A stretch of 64,000 nucleotides of DNA, taken from positions 1,650,501 to 1,714,500 of the forward strand of contig CP136052.1 of the NCBI GenBank assembly GCA_032620915.1, in the 5' to 3' direction. Shown piece by piece: positions 17,186 to 26,215 of the stretch. How positions within the stretch are numbered: position 1 is the stretch's first letter; every line of letters starts with the position of its first letter. The notes beneath the pieces were generated by a model, which saw nothing but the letters and a program-made list of their open reading frames with translations, made no database searches and was not told the origin of the DNA. The translations under genes were made by a program, and so were the position numbers. The stretch comes from Oscillospiraceae bacterium NTUH-002-81 (lineage in GTDB: Bacteria > Bacillota > Clostridia > Lachnospirales > Lachnospiraceae).

Positions 17186-18847
17186 ATGGAAAAATTGGAA
17201 CAGGTTCGCCGGCAGATCGTTGTCGTGTTCTTTGCGGCAGTCTTTCTGCTGGGCATGTTCCTGGCAAAGGACTATGGGATGCCCTGGGATGAGACAACGG
17301 AATTTGGCATTTTTGCCGCCAATATCAAGGAGTATGCCCGGGTGCTGGAGGGCGAGGACAGCACTTTTGTGCGCTGGGCAGATGAAAAGGATTACCCGTA
17401 TATTTCCGAATATATCGAAAAAGACCACGGGCAGTCCGCCTATTATCCGTGTACGCCCTGGTTTATCAAATACGGTTACGCGGATGACATGCGCTCTTTA
17501 AGCCATGCGTGGCACCGGTATACGTTCTTTGTCACCTTCCTGGGTCTTTTGTCCCTGTATGCCATCATCAAGCTGCTGTTAAAGGACTGGAAATATGGCA
17601 TTGTGGGCGTGCTCATGTACTGGCTCAGTCCCCGGATGTTTGCGGATGGTTTTTACAACAACAAGGATATGGTGTTTGCCTCCCTGCTGCTGATGGTGGC
17701 TGCGCTGGGCATTTACTTTATCGAAACGCGGAAGATCCGTTACGCGGTGCTGTTGGGTATTGCGGCCGGTTTTGCGGCCAACACCCGGGTCATCGGCTTC
17801 TGGGTGCTGGGGCTGGTGGGCCTTCTTTACCTGGTGGTGCTGACGGCGCAGAAGCAGTGGAACCGGAGCAATTTTCTGAAAGGCGTCCTGATCGTGGTTG
17901 TCTTTGCCGTCACCTTTTTCCTGATCACACCGGCCTGCTGGCCGTCCATCGTGGGATACTTCCAGTACGTCATTTCCCAGTCCATGGACTTCGTGCGCTG
18001 GGAAGGCTCCCTGCTCTATCAGGGCCAGATGTTCGGCAACAGCTTCCGGACACTGCCCTGGCATTACGTGCCGGTACTCATTTTCCTCACCAGCCCGCTG
18101 ATCTTTCTTATGCTGATGGTGGCGGGCCATGTGCTCACTGCAGGAAAATTCCTGCGTTTCCGGGAAATTTTAAACGGCTGTGAAAAATATTATCTGCTGC
18201 TGATGGCCATTGTCTGGCCGGTGCTCATCTACACCATGATCGGCGATCCGGTCATTTACAACGGCTGGCGGCATCTGTATTTCGTGTACGGCCCCTTCGT
18301 GGTGTTCGGTGCCCGGGCGCTGCAGGTGCTCATGCATGCGGACAGCAAATGGATCCGGCGGACGGCAGCCTGCGCCGTGGGCGGCCAGATGCTCTACCTG
18401 GTGGTCATCATGGCCATCTGGCATCCGAACCAGTTCGGGTATTACAACCTGCTGGCCGGCGGCAATGTGGAAAAACGTTATGAGCTGGACTACTGGGACA
18501 CGGCGGCTGCCAGCTGCATCAGACATCTGGTGGACAAGGTCAACCCCACAGAGCCTATTGTCATCGGCGCCTACGATGGTTACAGCTATGCGGGACTTCC
18601 CTGGGGCGCCATGGTACTGCCCAAGGAATACCAGGACAAGCTCATCATTCTGCCGGAGGATACATACCTGACTGCAGACTATCTGTTTGTGGATACCACC
18701 TACCGGGAGATCACCGAGAAGCGCTATGAAATGCAGCTGGGCGGCTATGAGCCCTTTGACTATGACAGTTGGGGCGATGAATACTACAGTGAGGATTTCC
18801 TGGATAACCGGCTGTGGGTCGTGTATAAGAGAAAGGGACTGGAGTAA
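17186..18847 (+). CDS. Membrane glycosyltransferase (GT39/ArnT-like)
   Basis: A 553-residue polytopic membrane protein. After the first membrane helix comes an extracellular loop with the acidic motif GMPWDETTEFG (about residues 31-41), the position of the catalytic Asp in GT-C enzymes of the PMT/ArnT group. About ten more helices follow, then a soluble C-terminal domain (from about 420). These enzymes transfer a sugar from a polyprenyl-phosphate donor to an acceptor outside the membrane. The acceptor is unknown. GGAGAG precedes the ATG. Family is fairly sure; specificity cannot be told. Confidence 0.75.
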   Translation: MEKLEQVRRQIVVVFFAAVFLLGMFLAKDYGMPWDETTEFGIFAANIKEYARVLEGEDSTFVRWADEKDYPYISEYIEKDHGQSAYYPCTPWFIKYGYADDMRSLSHAWHRYTFFVTFLGLLSLYAIIKLLLKDWKYGIVGVLMYWLSPRMFADGFYNNKDMVFASLLLMVAALGIYFIETRKIRYAVLLGIAAGFAANTRVIGFWVLGLVGLLYLVVLTAQKQWNRSNFLKGVLIVVVFAVTFFLITPACWPSIVGYFQYVISQSMDFVRWEGSLLYQGQMFGNSFRTLPWHYVPVLIFLTSPLIFLMLMVAGHVLTAGKFLRFREILNGCEKYYLLLMAIVWPVLIYTMIGDPVIYNGWRHLYFVYGPFVVFGARALQVLMHADSKWIRRTAACAVGGQMLYLVVIMAIWHPNQFGYYNLLAGGNVEKRYELDYWDTAAASCIRHLVDKVNPTEPIVIGAYDGYSYAGLPWGAMVLPKEYQDKLIILPEDTYLTADYLFVDTTYREITEKRYEMQLGGYEPFDYDSWGDEYYSEDFLDNRLWVVYKRKGLE

Positions 18848-18855
18848 AATATTGT

Positions 18856-18884
18856 TTGCATTTACCATGCAAATATGCTAGAAT
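18856..18884 (+). promoter_or_regulatory. Promoter of rnpB
   Basis: TTGCAT (18856-18861), a 17-base spacer and TAGAAT (18879-18884), ending about 10 bases before the RNA. Confidence 0.7.
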
Positions 18885-18893
18885 TCCAGAGGT

Positions 18894-19240
18894 GAAGCAG
18901 AATAAATGATCGCGGGCGGCAGGCCGAAAGGTGCCGTCTGAGGAAAGTCCGGGCTTCATAGGGCAGGATGCCGGATAACGTCCGGTGGAGGTGACTCCAA
19001 GGATAGTGCAACAGAAATGTACCGCCGGGAGCATTCCCGGTAAGGTTGGAAGGGCAGTGTAAGAGACTACCGCCCGCCTGGTAACAGGCGGGGCATATGT
19101 AAACCCCATCCGAAGCAAGACCGAACAGAAAGCGATACGGCGGCCCGTCGTGCTTTCAGGTAGGTCGCTAGAGACCGGTGGCAACATCGGTACCAGATAG
19201 ATGATCATTCACGACATAACCCGGCTTATCGTTCCGCTTT
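18894..19240 (+). ncRNA. rnpB: RNase P RNA (bacterial type A)
   Basis: The catalytic RNA that cuts 5' leaders off pre-tRNAs. Conserved blocks are all present and in order: GAGGAAAGTCCGGGCT near 18940, GGATAGTGCAACAGAAA near 19000, ACCGAACAGAAAGCGATACG-type sequence near 19120, CAGGTAGGTCGC, and AACCCGGCTTATCG at the 3' end. The 5' and 3' ends can pair (GAAGC with GCTTT) as helix P1. About 347 bases, type A rather than the Bacillus type B. Exact ends are estimated. Confidence 0.95.
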
Positions 19241-19254
19241 ATTTCAAAAAGAAA

Positions 19255-19308
19255 AGAACCGATAGCATAACCGATTTTCGCAGTCGGCTGTGCTGCCGGT
19301 TCTTTTTT
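19255..19308 (+). terminator. Terminator of rnpB
   Basis: AGAACCG (19255-19261) pairs with CGGTTCT (19297-19303), with an inner CCGA/TCGG helix, then six T. Confidence 0.8.
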
Positions 19309-19323
19309 AATGGAAAATTTGAT

Positions 19324-19765
19324 TTACGGGTGCCGGTGGTATTTTTCTTCGCAGTAGCGGCAGCGGTATACCTGCCGGTCGGGATCTGTCAGGAGGAATT
19401 CCTGTGGAAGGCCACGCTCAATGGAAGTGATGCACCGGGGATTGGTGCATCGGATCACGTTGGTGAGGCGGGCGGGGAGCTTTAGTTTCTTTTTTCTCCA
19501 CGATAACAGCATTTTCGATGATGTTGACGGTGATGTTGTGGTCGATGAAGCCCAAAATATCCAGAATGTTCATATCCAGACTGTCGATGGGGCACTCCGC
19601 TTTCAGAATGTCCTTGCGTCCCATTTTGCTGCTGGTGGCATTGCGGATGATGGCAACGCCGCAGTCCAGCTTATCCAGACCGAGCATCCGGTAGATTTCC
19701 ATGCCTTCTCCGGCCGGGATGTGATCCAGCACGAAGCCTTCGTTGATTGCGCCTACATTTAACAT
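19324..19765 (-). pseudogene. pyrI: Aspartate carbamoyltransferase regulatory subunit, frameshifted
   Basis: PyrI binds nucleotides and regulates the PyrB catalytic trimer. The N-terminal half ([37 protein letters not shown]) and the zinc-binding C-terminal half (CTNPRC and CRYCEE, four Cys) are both present but in different frames. They join at a run of six A on the coding strand (19490-19495). Removing one A gives EKKKLKLPARLTNVIRCTNP and a full-length protein of about 146 residues. Two other single-base runs in neighbouring genes show the same kind of shift, so a sequencing error is more likely than gene loss. It overlaps pyrB by seven bases. Confidence 0.85.
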
Positions 19766-20680
19766 ACGTGCACCTCCAGTAATGTGAGAATCAGCGCCAT
19801 GCGGACATAAACGCCGTACTGTACCTGTTTGAAATAAGCGGCCCGGGGATCGTCATCCACCTCCGCGGCGATCTCGTTGACCCGGGGCAGGGGATGGAGG
19901 ACGATCATATCCTGCGGCGCCAGCTTCATTTTCTCCCGGTCAAGGATGTAGAAATCTTTCATGCGCACGTAGTCCTCTTCGTTGAAAAAACGTTCCTTCT
20001 GGACTCTGGTCATGTACAGCACATCCAGATCGGGCAGGGCGTCCTCCAGCCGGATGACCTCCTGATAGGGAATGTGGTCTTTCTCCAGAATATCCTGGCG
20101 GACGTAATCGGGAATGCGCAGCTCTTCCGGGGAAATGAGCACGAAGCGGATGCCGGCGTACCGGGACAGGGCGCCGATGAGAGAGTGCACCGTCCGTCCG
20201 AATTTCAGGTCGCCGCACAGCCCCACCGTCAGATGATCCAGGTGACCTTTTAAGGAACGGATGGTGAGCAGGTCGGTGGCTGTCTGGGTGGGGTGCTGAT
20301 GGCCGCCGTCCCCCGCATTGATGATGGGGATGGAGGAATACATGGAGGCAACCGTGGCGGCGCCTTCCTTGGGATGGCGCATGGCGCAGATGTCCGCAAA
20401 GCAGGAAACCACGCGAATGGTGTCTGCCACCGTTTCGCCTTTGGCGGCGGAGCTGGAATCGGCAGAGGAAAAGCCCAGGACGCTGCCGCCCAAATTGAGC
20501 ATGGCAGCTTCGTGGCTTAAACGGGTGCGGGTGCTGGGCTCATAGAACAGGGTGGCCAGCTTTTTCCCGGTGCAGGCATGGGCGTATGCGTCCGGGTGAT
20601 GCCGGATATCATCGGCCAGATCCATCAGCGTGTCGAACTCTTCGGTGGAAAAATCCAGGGGGATTTAAAAAATGTCTCAT
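19759..20680 (-). CDS. pyrB: Aspartate carbamoyltransferase catalytic subunit, frameshift at codon 8
   Basis: Joins carbamoyl phosphate and aspartate in pyrimidine synthesis. The uninterrupted frame (to 20625) has the carbamoyl-phosphate loop [10 protein letters not shown], the mobile loop [26 protein letters not shown], and HPLPRVNEI near the C-terminus. The natural start is the ATG at 20680 behind AAAGGAG, giving MRHFLNP. After that the frame breaks in a C5 run (plus strand G 20658-20662). With four C the sequence continues [19 protein letters not shown], the expected PyrB N-terminus. The full length is about 306 residues. It lies upstream of pyrI in the same operon, an enterobacterial-style ATCase. 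Confidence 0.9.
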
Positions 20681-20713
20681 AAAAACTCCTTTCAAAGAGA
20701 TATTTGTCTGCGT

Positions 20714-20745
20714 AAAAAAAGAGGCTGTCAATACAGCCTCTCAAA
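20714..20745 (-). terminator. Terminator between nitroreductase and pyrB
   Basis: On the minus strand GAGAGGCTGT pairs with ACAGCCTC, followed by seven T. It lies directly after the nitroreductase stop and about 35 bases before pyrB. Confidence 0.8.
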
Positions 20746-20746
20746 A

Positions 20747-21289
20747 TCAACAAAAAGTAAGAAGATCAGAAACAGCCTTCCGTCTCGGTGCGGCAGGCTC
20801 TTCATCGGGATATCCAAATGCGATCAGTGCGGTAACAACTTCATTCTCGGGAATGTGAAGAAGCTCAGCCACCTTGTCAGCATCAAAGATGCCCATGATC
20901 ACGGTACCTACGCCGTAATCGTAAGCGGCAAGACAAAATGTCTGGGCGGCAATGCCGGAATCGAACATAAGCCAGCTCTCACCTTTGGATGTGGTGCAGG
21001 AGCCATCCTTCTCCATGCCGCTGCGGCCCTTCACTGCGGTGAGAGCAACAACCTGGGGCGCATGCTCCAGAGTACCGGTATTATAAGCAAAACCGAGAGT
21101 ATATTTGTTGGCAATGTCAGACTTGATCTGCGGGTCGTCAAATACATGGTAGCGGACAACCTGGGTGTTCTTCCAGGACGGTGCGTAGGAAGCGGCAGCC
21201 ACGATCTTCTCGATGGTCTCCCGGTCAACCTTCTGCTCCTTGAATTTGCGGATGCTTCGTCTGCCATTGATAGCCTGTAAAGTTTCCAT
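20747..21289 (-). CDS. Nitroreductase family protein
   Basis: A 180-residue FMN-dependent oxidoreductase of the nitroreductase fold. The N-terminal INGRRSIRKFKEQKVDRETI segment is the flavin-phosphate site. APSWKNTQVVRYHVF near residue 37 and GVGTVIMGIFDADKVAELL near residue 127 are conserved core helices. The natural substrate cannot be told; such enzymes reduce nitro compounds, quinones or flavins. A sigma-A promoter (TTGAAT-17-TATAAT, minus strand 21348-21320) and AAAGGAGG precede it, and a terminator follows, so it is transcribed alone. Confidence 0.9.
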   Translation of the reverse strand: METLQAINGRRSIRKFKEQKVDRETIEKIVAAASYAPSWKNTQVVRYHVFDDPQIKSDIANKYTLGFAYNTGTLEHAPQVVALTAVKGRSGMEKDGSCTTSKGESWLMFDSGIAAQTFCLAAYDYGVGTVIMGIFDADKVAELLHIPENEVVTALIAFGYPDEEPAAPRRKAVSDLLTFC

Positions 21290-21319
21290 AGCGGTTCAAC
21301 CTCCTTTGTAATCTGATTT

Positions 21320-21348
21320 ATTATAGCGTACCTTCTTTTCAAATTCAA
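21320..21348 (-). promoter_or_regulatory. Promoter of the nitroreductase gene
   Basis: Minus strand TTGAAT (21348-21343), 17-base spacer, TATAAT (21325-21320). Confidence 0.7.
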
Positions 21349-21464
21349 TGAAATATTTATGAAAATTTGTATCATCAGTCTTTGCAGACCCAGGGAAGTA
21401 TTATATAATAGACGAAAAAGAAAGCAATGTCGAAGACATTGATAACCAACAGGAGGGAATACAT

Positions 21465-21854
21465 ATGGGTCGTACAGAGAAGAAGCGCCTGATTCTGTTC
21501 GGGCTGCCCTGGACATTTACCAGCTATCACATAGAAGAAGATATTTTGACCATTGACGAGGGATTTTTGAGAAAAACAGAGAATGACTGTTATATGTACC
21601 GGATCCAGGACGTGGTGCTGAAACGAAGCCTGCCTGAGCGTCTGTTCGGTCTGGGAACGGTGTCGTGCCTGACATCTGATAAAACACATCCCCGGTTGGA
21701 ACTGGTACATATTAAGAATTCCAGGGAATGGAAGGAGTTCATTCTGCGCAAGTCCGAGGAAGCACGGATGAAGCGCAGAACGGTGGGCATGCAGAATCTG
21801 GATGGCGGACCGGAAGATCCGGAGCTGGCGGAGGATATGGATTCTTACGACTGA
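21465..21854 (+). CDS. PH-domain (bPH2-type) small protein
   Basis: A 129-residue cytoplasmic protein. Residues 10-95 (FTSYHIEEDILTIDEGFLRK, CYMYRIQDVVLKRSLPERLF, GLGTVSCLTSD) match the bacterial pleckstrin-homology-like domain known from YdbS/YdbT-type proteins, but without their membrane helices. The last 35 residues are charged and acidic. AGGAGGG precedes the ATG. The stop overlaps the 3' end of the convergent CmpB-like gene by ten bases. Function of the family is not known. Confidence 0.75.
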   Translation: MGRTEKKRLILFGLPWTFTSYHIEEDILTIDEGFLRKTENDCYMYRIQDVVLKRSLPERLFGLGTVSCLTSDKTHPRLELVHIKNSREWKEFILRKSEEARMKRRTVGMQNLDGGPEDPELAEDMDSYD

Positions 21855-22234
21855 CGGGGATGAGTCAGTATTTTTTCATAAAGAAGGCCCACGAAAAACC
21901 AGAGGAAAAAGTAATCCGGGCGGATGAGTCCCTTATAATGGAACCGCGCCCGGCTGTAGTCCCAGGGACACAGGCCATGCCGGGACAGAAGCGAGCCGGA
22001 CAGAAATTCGCCTGCCAGGATGAGAAAAGAATAGATGCTGCCGCGTAAGATCGCGGGAAAACGCCGGATCAGACGGCTTACCGGGGACAGAAGCGCCGCG
22101 CAGCCATAGATAGGGAACATCCAGGCGGATGTGGTTCCCATGAGTTTCATTTGTCGTTTGCGAAGGGCACCAAGGGAGGTCCAGAAGATTTCCAGACACC
22201 AGCCCATGACGCCGCAGGTCAGAAATTTTTTCAT
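21845..22234 (-). CDS. CmpB/YmfA-type membrane protein (putative ABC-transporter type IV)
   Basis: A 129-residue membrane protein with about four hydrophobic helices. The features GVMGWCLEIFWTSLGAL, WMFPIYGCAALL, GEFLSGSLL and CPWDYS fit the PF06541 family (putative ABC-transporter type IV, CmpB), whose role is unsettled. The start is taken as the ATG at 22234; the in-frame upstream extension overlaps the divergent gene's promoter region. No ABC ATPase is adjacent. Confidence 0.7.
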   Translation of the reverse strand: MKKFLTCGVMGWCLEIFWTSLGALRKRQMKLMGTTSAWMFPIYGCAALLSPVSRLIRRFPAILRGSIYSFLILAGEFLSGSLLSRHGLCPWDYSRARFHYKGLIRPDYFFLWFFVGLLYEKILTHPRQS

Positions 22235-22311
22235 ACAATGCTCTCCACAGGGACAGTATGCGCCAAAATGGCAGATGTGATACGGGTAAATTTTGGAAAA
22301 GAGGAAGAAAG

Positions 22312-23514
22312 ATGAGTTATGCAGTTGCACGAATCAAAAGAGGAGAGGCCAGAGCCCTGAAAGCAGGGGGCCTGTGGATCTATGACAACGAGATCGCAGG
22401 GGTGGACGGTTCCTTTGAAAATGGAGACATTGTAGCCGTGGAAGATTTTGACGGCTATTTTCTTGGTTATGGGTTCATCAATATGAATTCCAAGATCCGC
22501 ATCCGGGTGCTTTCCCGGAAAAAGGAGCACGAGATCACGGAAAGCTTTATGGAGCAGCGGGTGCGGGACTGCTGGGAATACCGCAAGGCCGTGGTGGACA
22601 CCGACAGCTGCCGTCTGATCTTCGGGGAGGCGGATTTCCTGCCCGGTTTCGTGGCGGACAAGTTTTCGGATGTGATCGTGGTACAGTCGCTGGCGCTTGG
22701 TATTGACCGGTGGAAAGAGTTCCTTGTGCATACTCTGATCAGGGTGCTGGAGGAGGATGGTATCAGGATTCGGGGTGTGTATGAGCGCAGTGACGCCAAG
22801 GTGCGCACCCAGGAGGGAATGGAGCGGGTGAAAGGATTCATCGGCCCAGAATTTGATACGAAGGTAGAGATTCGGGAAAATGGCGTCCGCTATTATGTGG
22901 ATGTAAAGGAAGGACAGAAGACCGGATTTTTTCTGGATCAGAAATATAACCGCCGGGCGGCGGCGGCGCTCTGTAAAGATAAGACAGTGCTGGACTGCTT
23001 TACCCATACTGGTTCCTTCGCCTTAAATGCGGGACTGGCCGGGGCTAAAAGTGTGTTGGGTGTGGATGCTTCTCAGCTGGGCGTGGATCAGGCCACAGAA
23101 AATGCCGCGCTTAACGGGCTGTCTGACCGGGTCACATTCACCTGCGCAGATGTGTTTGAACTGCTGCCTCAGCTTGAGCGGGAAGAAAAGAAATTTGATG
23201 TGGTGATCCTGGATCCACCGGCTTTTACAAAATCCCGGAATTCTGTGAAAAATGCCACCAAGGGGTACAAGGAGATCAACCGGCGGGGAATGGAGCTTGT
23301 AAAGAACGGTGGATATCTGTGTACCTGCTCCTGTTCTCACTTCATGACACCGGAACTGTTTTTACAGGCGATCAGGGATGCGGCCAGGGATGCGCACAAG
23401 AGGCTTCGTCAGGTGGAATATCGAACCCAGGCGCCTGATCACCCGATTCTTATGAGTGCGGACGAATCTTATTATCTTAAGTTTATCATTTTCCAGGTTG
23501 TGGACGAAAAATAA
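22312..23514 (+). CDS. Class I SAM-dependent rRNA methyltransferase (RlmI-like)
   Basis: A 400-residue protein with an N-terminal PUA domain (residues 1-75, VARIKRGEARALKAGGLWIY) and a C-terminal Rossmann methyltransferase. Motif I is VLDCFTHTGSFALNAGLAGA (about 227-246), then VLGVDASQLGVDQA and the catalytic motif ILDPPAFTKS (about 299-308). The layout is that of RlmI, which makes m5C in 23S rRNA; the RlmI-specific cysteine motif appears as CTCSCSH near 346. The exact target base is not proven. The start is the ATG at 22312 behind AGAGGAAGA. Confidence 0.88.
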   Translation: MSYAVARIKRGEARALKAGGLWIYDNEIAGVDGSFENGDIVAVEDFDGYFLGYGFINMNSKIRIRVLSRKKEHEITESFMEQRVRDCWEYRKAVVDTDSCRLIFGEADFLPGFVADKFSDVIVVQSLALGIDRWKEFLVHTLIRVLEEDGIRIRGVYERSDAKVRTQEGMERVKGFIGPEFDTKVEIRENGVRYYVDVKEGQKTGFFLDQKYNRRAAAALCKDKTVLDCFTHTGSFALNAGLAGAKSVLGVDASQLGVDQATENAALNGLSDRVTFTCADVFELLPQLEREEKKFDVVILDPPAFTKSRNSVKNATKGYKEINRRGMELVKNGGYLCTCSCSHFMTPELFLQAIRDAARDAHKRLRQVEYRTQAPDHPILMSADESYYLKFIIFQVVDEK

Positions 23515-23584
23515 GATAAAGACATTTCCGGGAAAACAGTGTAGTAAGGGGCAGGAAAATTTGATACAGAAAGGGAACGGTACA

Positions 23585-24718
23585 ATGGCGATTGATTTAC
23601 TGCAATTAAGAGATCAGCTGGACGACATCGACGAGCAGATCGTGCATTTATATGAGAAACGGATGGATATCTGCCGGGAGGTGGCAGAGTACAAGATCGA
23701 GAACGGCAAGCAGGTGCTGGACAAAGAGCGGGAGAAATCCAAGCTGCAGACATTGAAAGCCATGGCTTCCAATGATTTTTACCGGCACGGCGTGGAGGAG
23801 CTGTTTGAGCAGATCATGTCCATGAGCCGGAAGCTGCAGTACCAGCTGCTTTCCAAACGGGGCGTGATCGGCCGTCTGCCCTTTATGGAGGTGGACAGCC
23901 TGAAGCAGGCATCTGCCCGGGTCGTTTTTCAGGGCGTAGAGGGTGCCAACAGTGAGGCGGCCATGCGTGCCTATTTTGGCGATCAGGTGAACAGCTTCCA
24001 TGTGGAATCCTTCCGGGATGCCATGGAGGCTATTGAGGAGGGGATGGCAGATTTTGCCGTGCTTCCCATTGAAAATTCTTCTGCAGGCATTGTCAGCAGT
24101 ATCTATGATCTGCTGGTGGAATTTGAGAATTACATTGTAGGCGAACAGGTGATGAAGATTGAAAATTGCCTCATGAGCGTAAAGGGAGCAAAGCTTTCTG
24201 ATATCCGCACCGTCTATTCTCATCCTCAGGCGCTTATGCAGTCTGCCAAATATCTGGAGGAGCACCGGGAGTGGCAGCAGATCAGTATGCTGAATACCGC
24301 GGAGGCGGCCAGGATGGTTGCCAGAGAGCAGGATCCTTCCAAGGCAGCTATTGCCAACAGCCTGGCGGCAAAGCTTTATGATCTGGATATCCTGGAACCG
24401 CAGATGTGCAGCAATGCGGCCAATTCCACCCGGTTTATCATTGTTACCAATCAGAAAATCTACCGGAAGGATGCCGGAAAGATCAGCATCTGCTTTGAGA
24501 TCCCTCATGAGAGCGGATCTTTGTATCATGCCATGTCCCATTTTATTTATAATGGTCTGAATATGTGTAAGATTGAATCCCGTCCGATAGAAGGGAGAAA
24601 CTGGGAATATCGTTTTTTTATTGATTTTGAAGGAAATCTCAATGACAGTGCAGTGAAGAATGCCCTGCGGGGGCTCCGGGATGAGACGCGCAATATGCGG
24701 ATCCTCGGTAATTATTAA
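23585..24718 (+). CDS. pheA: Bifunctional chorismate mutase/prephenate dehydratase (P-protein)
   Basis: Converts chorismate to prephenate and then phenylpyruvate, the phenylalanine branch. The 377-residue protein has an AroQ chorismate mutase domain (about 1-90, LRDQLDDIDEQIVHLYEKRM), a prephenate dehydratase domain (about 115-285, VFQGVEGANSEAA, LPIENSSAGIV, YSHPQALMQ, NSTRFIIVTN) and a C-terminal ACT domain (about 297-370) with ESRPIEGRNWEYRFFIDFEG, the phenylalanine-binding motif. It is therefore probably feedback-inhibited by phenylalanine. The start is the ATG at 23585 behind AGAAAGGG. Confidence 0.94.
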   Translation: MAIDLLQLRDQLDDIDEQIVHLYEKRMDICREVAEYKIENGKQVLDKEREKSKLQTLKAMASNDFYRHGVEELFEQIMSMSRKLQYQLLSKRGVIGRLPFMEVDSLKQASARVVFQGVEGANSEAAMRAYFGDQVNSFHVESFRDAMEAIEEGMADFAVLPIENSSAGIVSSIYDLLVEFENYIVGEQVMKIENCLMSVKGAKLSDIRTVYSHPQALMQSAKYLEEHREWQQISMLNTAEAARMVAREQDPSKAAIANSLAAKLYDLDILEPQMCSNAANSTRFIIVTNQKIYRKDAGKISICFEIPHESGSLYHAMSHFIYNGLNMCKIESRPIEGRNWEYRFFIDFEGNLNDSAVKNALRGLRDETRNMRILGNY

Positions 24719-24748
24719 ATTGAAAACGGACAGAAAGAAGAGAAAAAC

Positions 24749-26063
24749 ATGAGTAAAGTAAACCAGCTGATTTTGTTTAAGCATTTTGAGGACGGCCAGA
24801 TTCTGGACGATATGACGTGGATTATGGACAATTATGACAGCGATTATTATAACAAGGAGGATATCACGGCACTTTTGTATGACTGTATCAACGGCATGGT
24901 GGAGTTGGCCGGGAGTCATGGATTTGAGGGAAATCTTTGGCACAATTATCTGACATATCTGCTGGTCAATAATGAAAATGCGTTCAGTATGGCCTGCGAG
25001 ATCGTGGGCCCGGTGGAGGGAAGCATCAATCCGGTGGCGCTGAATGATTTTTCAATCTTCAAGGAATTGTTTGACTATAATCTGGAGAAAATAGATGAAG
25101 CGCTGAGCGTCAACGGTCTGGCATTGCTGAAAGATTATAAAAATGTAAACGAGCACAGCAAGATGTTCAACAAGCGGATCCGTGACAGGATCTGTGAGAC
25201 GAGCCGTCGGCTGGCAGCGGCTGTCGATGAGCATGCATTCATGGACATCATGACCGCGTTTTACAAGGATTTCGGTGTGGGTAAGCTGGGTCTGCATAAG
25301 GCATTCCGGGTGGAGCACACCGGGGAGGGGGGCCGAGATCGTGCCCATCACCAACATTGCGCATGTCAGTCTGGATGATCTGGTGGGATATGATATTCCG
25401 AAGAAAAAGTTGACGGACAACACAGAGGCCTTTGTGGAAGGACGGCCTGCTAACAACTGTCTGTTGTTCGGCGATGCAGGAACCGGTAAATCTACCAGCA
25501 TTAAGGCTATTTTGAATAAATACTACGATCAGGGGCTGCGGATGATCGAGATTTACAAGCATCAGTTCCAGGATCTCAATGATGTTATTGCCCAGATCAA
25601 AAACCGGAATTACAAATTTATCATTTACATGGATGATCTGTCCTTTGAGGAATTTGAGATCGAGTATAAATATCTGAAAGCCGTCATCGAGGGCGGCCTG
25701 GAGAAGAAACCGGACAACGTGCTGATCTACGCAACGTCCAACCGTCGTCACCTGATCAAGGAGGAGTACGGGGACAAGGATGGCCGCAGAGAGGATATGC
25801 ACACCTCTGACACCGTTCAGGAGAAGCTGTCTCTGGTGGCAAGATTTGGTGTGTCTATTTTCTTCGTGGGCCCGAGCAAAAAGGAATTCATGGAGATCGT
25901 AAAGACACTGGCTGAAAGATACGAATTGCATATCCCGGAAGAGGAGCTGTTGCTGCAGGCCAACCAGTGGGAACTGAGCCATGGAGGGCTTTCCGGACGT
26001 ACCGCCCAACAGTTTATCGATTATCTGCGGGGGCAGATGAAAGAATCGTCCCCGGTTTCATAA
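24749..26063 (+). pseudogene. DUF815 family ATP-binding protein, frameshifted
   Basis: An AAA-type ATPase of the DUF815 family. The N-terminal ~190 residues (KVNQLILFKHFEDGQILDD onward) are in one frame. The ATPase core is in another: Walker [18 protein letters not shown], a Walker B-like [14 protein letters not shown], and sensor region [12 protein letters not shown]. The break lies in a run of six G (25327-25332); with five G the sequence reads [16 protein letters not shown] and gives one protein of about 437 residues. The break resembles the other homopolymer shifts in this window, so the gene may be intact in the organism. Function unknown. Confidence 0.85.
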
Positions 26064-26215
26064 TGTGGGAGTGCGTCGGACGGGGGTATCGTCCGGCGCA
26101 ATTCTATATGGAAATCACTGTTTTCCAGGGTCAAGAACCGTTGCCTCATATCTGAGCACCCCACAGTGAGGAACGCCGCGGGGCGGCAGGCGAAGAGATA
26201 ACGAATAAAAGGGTT

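Noticed and set aside
20714..20745. The hairpin before pyrB as a PyrR attenuator
   Set aside because: GAGAGGCT resembles part of a PyrR site, but it is one arm of the terminator itself, and no alternative antiterminator pairing is visible.
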